Assembly: GCA_037178675.1 (NCBI GenBank)
Contig: JAYMGJ010000170.1
Span: 1-27,500, forward strand
Length of the DNA: 27,500 nt
Origin: Scleroderma bovista
Lineage: Eukaryota; Basidiomycota; Agaricomycetes; Boletales; Sclerodermataceae
Direction of reading: 5' to 3'
Both the position numbers and the translations under genes were made by a program. The notes under the pieces were generated by a model. It was not told where the DNA came from and searched no databases. It was given only the letters and a program-made list of their open reading frames with translations. Of the stretch, positions 20,959-27,500 are shown one piece after another (positions within the stretch are counted from its first letter, which is position 1; every line of letters starts with the position of its first letter).

Positions 20959-21171
20959 GGCATGCAGGTCTGCTATGAGCTTTGCAAAAATGAATGCATC
21001 CATTCCCAGCTCACATTGAATCTGGTCTGGGTGCCCCACAAGGAGCTCAATTACCCAGGCCTCACCTGAAAGCACTGAAGTATGGTATGGTTCTGGGACC
21101 TTTTTTCCATGTCCATGAGGCTGGATGATAGTTACCGTTGCACATGTGATAAGACTGAAAATTAGCGCCAT
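20959..21171 (-). pseudogene. PIF/Harbinger DDE transposase, N-terminal segment (1 of 3)
   Basis: The ATG at 21171 on the - strand starts MALIFSLITCATVTI. Conserved blocks PYHTSVLSGEAWVIELL and GHPDQIQCELGM are those of fungal PIF/Harbinger transposases. At 20959 it meets the copia element in LIADLHAQG. Removing copia and one CCCTG joins it in frame to HGNSKWVSLEEQ at 12622 downward. Confidence 0.92.
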
Positions 21172-21262
21172 GAGCTGGCAGATTCACTGCTGAACTTCAG
21201 GGCGATGATAGTCCATGAAATCTACTGATAACAGCCCCATCGGTTGGTGACAACCAACATGG
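21172..21262. other. Junction between the Harbinger element and the KDZ relic
   Basis: Expected position of the right Harbinger end. GATAACAGCCCC near 21228 is a weak inverted match to GAGCCTGTTCAGG near 835, too poor to call a terminal repeat. GTTGGTGACAACCAAC (about 21243-21258) is a short near-palindrome. Confidence 0.4.
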
Positions 21263-22276
21263 ATGGCAAGGGTATTGAAAGCCAAAGAATCACAAATTAT
21301 TTTGGCCATAGATGTCCGCCACATTCATGCAAGGGCAACGGAAACACAAAGGTTGTCTATTGCCCGCCGGCAGGACCGCCTGCAGATGCAAATTGATCGG
21401 CTCTGTGAATCAGCTTCCCAATTCCTAGGCGAAGATTGGAATGAGGACATCTCAGATAATCTCATTTCCACAACGGACATCGATGAAGGTGATGGTGAAG
21501 ATGTATTTTCAGACACATTCCACCCACAAGATCCCAACTACTCGGATGCTGTGGTACTGCCCTTGCCGTTTGTACCTGGGGATGCAGCAAGCCGATAGGT
21601 TGGGGCTTTTAACCATGGTGGATCAGGAGTTACGATTGAGGGAAGGTCAGGCCAACGATGCTCTACATGAACTAAGGGTTTCGCTGGCACACAAGGCAGT
21701 CATCTTCTGGACCGATGTCAGACATGCCGGGACATACAATATGACTACGAGGGCCTGGGGGAAGGTGGGTAGTGCCGATGTGAAAGTGCAGCGGCATGCG
21801 GCAATATATCGTCGGTGCCAGAAACAAATGATAGCATTGAATGCAAGTGGCAACACATTGAACCGATACAAAATGTTGAGGAAAGAAGACCTAAAGATCA
21901 GTGCAACCATTGCCGACCCAAATGCAAGGGGTCATAGGGATGACACTTTGGCCTGGTTTTGGGCAATGGATGTGCCGCGGGATACAGAGGTCAATGATTG
22001 GATGTCTGAATGTAAGATGATTGCTCCTCATGTTAACACCAGCTGACATGTATAGTTTACCGGGTGCATTGGTTGAGGGCGAAAGCATTGCGAGACAGGT
22101 GGGACGAAGAGGTAAAACTATTGACATGTGAAGCCACCTGGACAAGACAATTTCTTTCATATAGGGAAACACTTTGGAGAGATCAAAAGGAGGAGGCTAA
22201 TATGAGTGGAGAGATGGGGAGAGCATGCTATGCAGCAAAGCAATGTCAAATGTATGGTAGACTTGGTTGTGTATGA
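21263..22276 (+). pseudogene. KDZ-type transposase, C-terminal remnant
   Basis: The protein carries blocks typical of basidiomycete KDZ (Kyakuja-Dileera-Zisupton) transposases near their C-terminus: DQELRLREGQANDALHELR, TRAWGKVGSADVKV, ANARGHRDDTLAWFW and YRVHWLRAKALRDRW. An intron at 22012-22055 (GTAAGA...TATAG) joins EF to YRVHW in frame. A one-base frame change near 21570 separates VVLPLPF from YLGMQQADRLGLL. The stop is TGA 22274-22276. The N-terminal catalytic part is missing from the window, so this is a truncated, dead copy. The start coordinate is where recognisable sequence begins and not a true start. Confidence 0.85.
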
Positions 22277-22732
22277 TTGGCATTGACCATCGGCATCAAA
22301 TACCACTATATGGTATGCAAAGAGGACATATTTAAAATGGATCATCGAGTGGCTGTTAGTGGAGAAAACAAGGTGCAACTGCAAGGTATTTATTGGGTGC
22401 ATACCTTGGAATGAATGGATGATGGAATGGGAGGGTCATGAACAGTGGCATGTAGATTCGCTGGTAGCCGGAATGGAAAAGCCATGTACCAGCAGCAATT
22501 GAATGCCATGCATGCACACCCTTTGGCCAATATGTAAATATAAATCTGCCAAGGGAAGAGGTGCAATCATGGGCCTACCGGCTGTGGTCCTCGTAGTTCC
22601 ACGACTGCTGGCATTGATAACAATCAACTACCACAGCTAGAAACCATTGTGTGCCGGTGCAACAGCTAGCTATAACCTATGTGTCATAGTTCACTGCATC
22701 AATCATGCTGTTGTGTAGCGGCGTGTCAGGAT
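22277..22732. other. Stretch with no recognised gene
   Basis: No coding frame or repeat that I can support. It lies downstream of the KDZ stop and before the minisatellite. Confidence 0.6.
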
Positions 22733-23257
22733 GCTTCCAGCAGCGTGTGCCGCAATGATGATGATGCCAAATTGTTGATTGTGCCGGAATGTTGACTGTG
22801 CCGGAATGATGAATGTGCCGAAAGGTTGATTGTGCCGGAGGGCTGACTCTGCCGCAATGTTGAGCCAGAATGGTGATTGTGCCGAAATGATGATTGTGCC
22901 GCAGTGTTGGCTCGACCGCAATGTTGCCTGTGCCGGAGGGTTGAGTGTGCCGGAGTGTTGACTTGGCCAGACTAATGATGGTGCCGACGGAGTGTTGATT
23001 GTGCTGGCCTGTTGACTGCCGGGATGTGGATCCTGCCGGAGTGTTGACTGTGCCACAAGGTTGATTGTGCTGGAGTATTGATTGTACTGGCCTGTCAACA
23101 TTACGGCAGAGTCAACACTGCGGCACAAGCTGTCCAGGTCAAGCACGCTCTGAGGTAGGACTGTGCTGGAATGATGACTGTGCTGGAATGATGACTGTGC
23201 TGGAATGATGACTGTGCTGGAATGATGACTGTGCCAGACTGGTAATGGTGCCGGAGT
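22733..23257. repeat. Minisatellite 1, about 17-bp TGCCGG units
   Basis: Degenerate repeats of GTGCCGGAATGTTGACT. Near the right end four units of GTGCTGGAATGATGACT are perfect 17-mers in tandem (about 23163-23230). Around 23093-23125 two units are inverted (GTCAACATTACGGCA and GTCAACACTGCGGCAC), so the array can fold back on itself. Confidence 0.9.
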
Positions 23258-23503
23258 GAATTGGAGGAGGAGATTTATCTCCGTCCTCCACCTGGCTTCC
23301 GTGATGACTCAAAGGTTGTTTGGCGCTTACAGCGTGCCCTTTATGGTCTTAAGCAAGCCTCAAAGGCATGGTACGACATGCTACGAAAAATGTTTGAGTC
23401 CCTCGGATTCATGCGCAGTGAGGCTGACCACAGTCTTTTTTATAAGGACGAGAATGGCGATCTAGTGATCGTTGCTGTCTACGTTGACGACAAACTAATT
23501 GAC
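23258..23503 (+). pseudogene. Ty1/Copia reverse transcriptase fragment
   Basis: About 80 codons: EEEIYLRPPPGF, LYGLKQASKAWYDML and VAVYVDDKLI, the middle of a copia RT with an intact YVDD. It is a different family from the element at 12623-20953, whose matching section reads EEIYMEQPEGF. It has no ends of its own and sits inside minisatellite sequence. Confidence 0.9.
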
Positions 23504-23577
23504 TGAGAACAAGAGGGACTGAAGGAGCAGGCTGGGAAGATATGTGCCAGGCAGTGCACGGGAACTCTGGGAGAGGC
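23504..23577 (-). repeat. Diverged fragment of the 2.34-kb element
   Basis: Matches about 9330-9410 of copy 1 in the same orientation. On the - strand it encodes MPLPEFPCTAWHISSQPAP, against QPLPELLCTVWYISSQPAP in copy 2, so it comes from a different, more distant copy of the ORF. It abuts the RT fragment directly. Confidence 0.85.
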
Positions 23578-24126
23578 ATGTTGTGCCGATGTTGCTGTGC
23601 TGATAGTGTCTTGTGCGAATGGTTTGCAAGTGCCAATGTTATGCAAGTGCTGATCACTGTTGCAGCGGCATGGATGTAATGCCGCCGATGGTTGTGCTGA
23701 TTGTATGCCGATTGTATGTGCCGATGCAGTGCCGAGTGTATGTTCTCCCTTGTATGTTCTGCTGATTGTGTTGTGCCAGTGGATTAAAAGTATGTTGCTC
23801 CTTCCAATACTTGATGCCGCCATACATGGCAATTATAGTTACATCTGTAGGACATATCTAGCCTGCTCTTGGTATTCATGTATATCAGTAACGTTGAAAA
23901 GTTACTCCACAGGTAAATTTGGGATGTGCCGGCGACATATTGGCAATGCATTCATGGCTGTGGTTGAGACCATTACTGGCATGTCTCTGACAGAGTTCTC
24001 AGGCTGTGTCAATGATTCACAAGGACAACTCTACATGCATAAATATACTTTACAATGTGATGTATATGGTATACATGGAATAGGAAGCAGAAATTGTACA
24101 AAAGACGTAGGTATGATAAAAGAAAA
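23578..24126. repeat. Decayed TGCCG/TGCTG repeat, then a stretch with nothing recognised
   Basis: From 23578 to about 23790 the motifs GTGCCGAT, GTGCTGAT and ATGCCGAT recur at irregular spacing, a decayed relative of the 22733-23257 array. From 23790 to 24126 I see no gene. Confidence 0.6.
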
Positions 24127-26093
24127 TTAGTCCGTTTCCATTTGCACACCGGCATCATGCCTGGCATCAGCATCGGAACTCCCAATCTCCATATCGGATG
24201 CCGGCCCAACATCTCCATCTTCCGGCGGGCTGACCTCGATTGCCGGAATATTGCCAGTCTCTATGGTTGCGGCCACTTCATCACAAATCGCTGTCAACAA
24301 CACAATCTTGTGATCAGTAGCACATGGCTTGGTAATTGACAGACTTACCTTGTGGTGGGGCCCAGTCGTAGCTATCACCAGTTGGCTTGCTGGCACCCCT
24401 TTCATCGACCAAGCCTGGAGTTGCCACCTCCAGACTTGAGGCATTGTTGCGCAGCGCAACCTGCATACCATGGGTGCTGGTCGGCCCGCTTGAGCCATGT
24501 CGGGACGGATTGTTGGACGATGCCATTTCTTCCAGCATTGTGGTAGGCGCTAGTGCCAACGGGCTTGGCAGACTGGGGTGAGCGCACTGTGAGACCTCAG
24601 GACATGTTGAGTCAGATGCTGGCTGTGTCGGTGCGAATGCCTGCCGCAATGCCGGACGTTGAAGATGGGATGGTGTTGGGAACAGCTGTTCCCGCATCGC
24701 TTCAACCACCTGCCGTAAGCTGGCGACTTCTCCGAGCGTGACGGCCAATCTTGCATTCGCTTCGTCCACCTTTCGTTCCGTTTCGGCCTGCTTTTCCCTC
24801 AAACGGACAACCTCCTCCTCGAGATCTTGTATATTCGACGTATTCGTACTGTCTCCTGGTGTTGTGGGAGGGTTCGTGCCACTGCCGGCGGCCGTTGACG
24901 ATGGACTTGCCGTCCTCGATGTCTTCCCTAGCCATGCTGGAGTATTGATCAGTACCCCATCAAAAACTGGATGGAATATCAATAGAAATAATATTAAATT
25001 GTTCGAATAATGAACGACTTACTTGGTTTCCTGGGCAGATTGGCCGCTGCTGGTGCCGGGGTCTGACGTTGGCTTTTTGCACGCTGTGACCTTCCTCGGT
25101 TGAGCGTTGAGGGCACAGATGGTGAACGCCAACGCGGTGCAGGTTTCCTCGGTGCTTGTGAACGCGACCTTGACCTCGCTCTGACTGCCGTCATCATACT
25201 GCATGCAATCTTGCTGCAGCAACATTGCCAGCAAGCACGGCCTGGGTTCGCTGCACACCGTCGATCTCACTGTACGCACTTGATGCAGCGATCCTTGTCA
25301 TCCACCCACTCATAGCCTGTGTCTGGTGTCTGCATGTCGCGAACATTTGGCCTTGGTCACTTTGGCCATGGTTGCGATGAGCCTTCTTCATAGTCACCGT
25401 CGCTGTTGATCGTTGCGACAGATTGGGCACGCTTCCTCGGCTTGCAACTGCGACTGCGGCCCCTAGGCACCTCATCATCCTCGATGGCACGGCTTCCTTC
25501 TGGCACTGCTTGTGAGTCCTCAGTTTCACTGGGCTCACCTACTTGGCCACGACTGCCTTGCACCTCTGTCTCCTTTACCCCCAATGGTCCTGCCACTGCA
25601 TTGTTCCCCGACAGCTCTACCGCTCTCCTCTTTCCCTTGTCCACCTTCTTCTGCAGCTTGCCTAGTTGGAACCAGGGATGGTCCCGGATATTGTGGTCCG
25701 TGGCGTTAATGATGTCCGGGAAGTGAGGCCACTTCCCTGTCGACAGGATCACCTCTGGCGCCTCCATAAACTGGTCGGCAGCAACGATGATAGTCGGTAT
25801 AATGAATCCTGCAGGTAACTCCTGCAGGACATTCTCGACCCGGTGCTATCATATCCTAATCAGTGAGTTGATTGATTGCAGATAAATTTGCCACGCACCA
25901 CCTGGGCCCAGATAGTTGACACTGCTTCCGACCATACACCCTTCTCCCATGTGCTTCTCAAGCCATCAATCCGGCCTTGAATTATTTCAGCGGCCTGGGC
26001 GACGACTTCTTCTGCAGTGAGGGATGTAGCCGTTGACACATCCTCTTGAATGGATGAGGCGGAGACAAACTGAGAACCTTCTGAAGTTGCCAT
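24127..26093 (-). pseudogene. Cys-rich, coiled-coil protein gene of unknown function (four exons, two nonsense codons)
   Basis: On the - strand the exons 26093-25899, 25845-25023, 24966-24349 and 24290-24127 join in phase through GT..AG introns of 53, 56 and 58 bp (the third exon could instead start at 24936). The product would be about 599 residues. Exon 1: MATSEGSQFVSASS and a helical segment. Exon 2: IIVAADQFMEAPEV, ILSTGKWPHFPD, HPWFQLGKLQKK, basic Arg/Ser segments that look nuclear, and a Cys cluster C-x2-C-x6-C-x7-C-x2-CCC-x4-C (25201-25287). Exon 3: a coiled coil (EEEVVRLREKQAETERKVDE). Exon 4: an acidic tail ending METD. In-frame TGA codons at 25357-25359 and 25267-25269 both fit CGA; the second lies inside the Cys cluster. 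From memory similar proteins recur in Agaricomycete genomes, possibly with transposons. Function unknown. Confidence 0.75.
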
Positions 26094-26904
26094 ATAGACT
26101 GTAAGGATGTGGAAATGGTAAAGCAGTGGTTGAGGAGAGGAAGAACTGGGTCCGATTGCCGTGCAGCCTGGAGGATGTTCAACGTATTATATAAGCATTT
26201 CACACCACAACATGTTTGCATTGTGGTCGCACACCAAAGTGGACTAAATCAAATATAGGTTAATAATTCAGCCACAAGTCCGACCAATCATTGTCCTGAC
26301 AATTCGGCTAATGAACCACACTGCCGCATTTCATATTGCATGATGGCCGTGTTTCTATTGCTTGTGATTGGCTATCACAGTGCATTGTCCCATCACAATA
26401 ATAAGGGATCTCGGATCGGCATTATGATTTGCCTTATTTTGGAGTGTGTCTCTCGGGGAACAATCGATGCGGCATGTATTAACACAGCCGCAGCTTGAGA
26501 AAGGGATCAATGCCGCATGTCAGTCATTGCGGTACGGCCATCATTAATTTAATGTTATCATTGCGGTACTTATTCGCACAGCCACCAGCCTGGCTGCCAC
26601 CGGCCAGTATGTCAGTGGCAAATGCCGGTGTCCACAACCGTGCCGACACTGCCACACGGCACGGTCATTCCCATATTGCCGCACATGCAAGCATGATGGC
26701 CGCACGGCTATTACTCCAGCACGTTTGTGATTCTCGGCAAGGTATTGCGGCACCTGCGCGATGGCTGCACAGCCATTACCAGTATTTATGTTGTGCTGTT
26801 CTTGTAATGCCGCAATTCTATTATGCCGATGGTAGATTGCTGATGACATGTTGTGCCACTGCTGTCGTCAGTTCAAATCCGACATTGCCCGAAAAACAAT
26901 TCTG
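26094..26904. repeat. Upstream region of the Cys-rich gene with scattered TGCCGC motifs
   Basis: No gene recognised. From about 26320 to 26870 TGCCGC, TTGCGG and GGCCG motifs recur in both orientations (for example GTGCCGACACTGCCACACGGCACGG near 26640-26665, which I read as a decayed repeat block). A promoter for the gene at 26093 may lie here, but no TATA box can be placed with confidence. Confidence 0.5.
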
Positions 26905-27290
26905 CTGACAGTCGTGTTCTGCCGACAGCCTTGTTCTGCCGACAACCTTGTTCTGCCGACAGTGTGTTCTGCCAACAGTGTTGTTCAGCCAACAGTGTTG
27001 TTCTGCCAACAGTGTGTTCTGCCAACAGCCTTGTTCTGCCGACAACCTTGTTCTGCCGACAGTGTGTTCTGCCAACAGTGTTGTTCAGCCGACAGTGTTG
27101 TTCTGCCAACAGTGTGTTCTGCCAACAGCCTTGTTCTGCCAACAGCCTTGTTCTGCCAACAGTGTGTTCTGCCAACAGTGTGTTCTGCCAACAGCCTTGT
27201 TCTGCCAACAGCGTTGTTCTGCCGAAAACGTGTTCTGCTGACTGCCTTGTTCTGCCGACAGTGTGTTCTGCCAATGCCATGTAGTGCCGA
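26905..27290. repeat. Minisatellite 2, 16-17-bp TGTTCTGCCGACAG units with a 100-bp higher-order period
   Basis: About 22 units of TGTTCTGCC(G/A)ACAGYNT in tandem. Six units of 17, 17, 16, 17, 17 and 16 bp (26915-27014) are repeated almost exactly in the same order at 27015-27114. Each unit contains a TGTT...AACA dyad in many copies. Long frames on both strands across it come from the repeat. Confidence 0.95.
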
Positions 27291-27500
27291 TTGTGTCGTG
27301 CCACACCTGGCTTACCGCTACTTTAGAGAAGACCAGATGCCCGGCCCTACATTTATACAAGGGATATAGTTCTAAGGGCCTGCTGTGTATATTGGGAGGC
27401 CAAACATTATGGCCGATCATACTGAAGGGGAAGCATATCAGCTGGCCTTCCCATCTAGCTAGGTGTCCCCAGACGGAGGGCTTGCTTAATGCTCTGGGAC
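27291..27500. other. Window end, nothing recognised
   Basis: No gene, repeat or terminus that I can support in the last 210 bases. Confidence 0.6.

Larger units (their letters stand above)
1046..21171. mobile_element. PIF/Harbinger DNA transposon, split into three pieces by two LTR retrotransposons
   Basis: The coordinates span its two genes: a Myb/SANT-like DNA-binding protein gene (+, 1046-2686) and a DDE transposase (-, ending at 2781). They converge with about 95 bp between their stop codons, the usual two-gene layout of PIF/Harbinger elements. A Ty3/Gypsy element occupies 2963-11646 and a Ty1/Copia element 12623-20953. Deleting each insert with one copy of its 5-bp duplication rejoins the transposase frame without a gap. 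The element must be older than both inserts. I could not identify its terminal inverted repeats or 3-bp target duplication, so its true ends lie somewhat outside the stated coordinates. Both genes carry nonsense codons, so it is inactive. Confidence 0.85.

Noticed and set aside
835..21240. Terminal inverted repeats of the Harbinger element (GAGCCTGTT near 835 with AACAGCCCC near 21230)
   Set aside because: The match is short and gapped, and no clear TTA/TAA duplication pair could be placed.
26848..27369. Open frames of 97-173 codons on both strands over the TGTTCTGCC array
   Set aside because: They follow the repeat period and give low-complexity peptides in several frames at once.

Overview
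This looks like a transposon-dense tract of a filamentous fungus, most likely a basidiomycete (Agaricomycetes). The reasons are short GT..AG introns of about 44-60 bp (one intron is longer, about 149 bp), a PIF/Harbinger transposase paired with a Myb/SANT-like gene, a KDZ-type transposase relic, a chromodomain-type Ty3/Gypsy element and a Ty1/Copia element. I see no convincing host housekeeping gene, tRNA or rRNA.

Layout. 1-740 is a 68-bp tandem repeat. 1046-21171 is one PIF/Harbinger transposon that has been cut into three pieces. Its Myb/SANT-like gene is on the + strand (1046-2686). Its DDE transposase runs on the - strand in three segments (20959-21171, then 11652-12622, then 2781-2962). 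A Ty3/Gypsy chromovirus (2963-11646, - strand, 371-bp LTRs, 5-bp duplication GCCAT) sits in the 3' part of the transposase gene. A Ty1/Copia element (12623-20953, + strand, 288-bp LTRs, 5-bp duplication CCCTG) sits in its 5' part. Removing either insert restores the transposase reading frame exactly.

Each retrotransposon was then hit by a copy of the same 2.34-kb TGT...ACA element (7758-10102 inside gypsy gag; 16316-18657 inside the copia polyprotein). This element has LTR-like TATA and AATAAA signals and an unrecognised conserved ORF of 129-165 codons. It could be a long solo LTR or an undescribed non-autonomous element.

21263-22276 is the 3' part of a KDZ transposase. After it come TGCCG-rich minisatellites (about 22733-23257 and 26905-27290) that bracket a four-exon gene on the - strand (24127-26093) encoding a Cys-rich, coiled-coil protein of unknown function. 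A small patchwork of a copia RT fragment and a fragment of the 2.34-kb element lies inside the first array.

Two signals run through the whole window. First, the gypsy gag/pol junction carries a textbook -1 frameshift signal (T TTA AAA heptamer, 7-nt spacer, 10-bp stem). Second, decay is dominated by CpG transitions. All four differences between the gypsy LTRs and eight of ten between the copia LTRs are at CpG-derived positions, and the eight in-frame stops that break recognisable coding frames are all TGA, each one C-to-T step from CGA. This points to cytosine methylation and deamination (RIP-like or simple 5mC decay) across the region.
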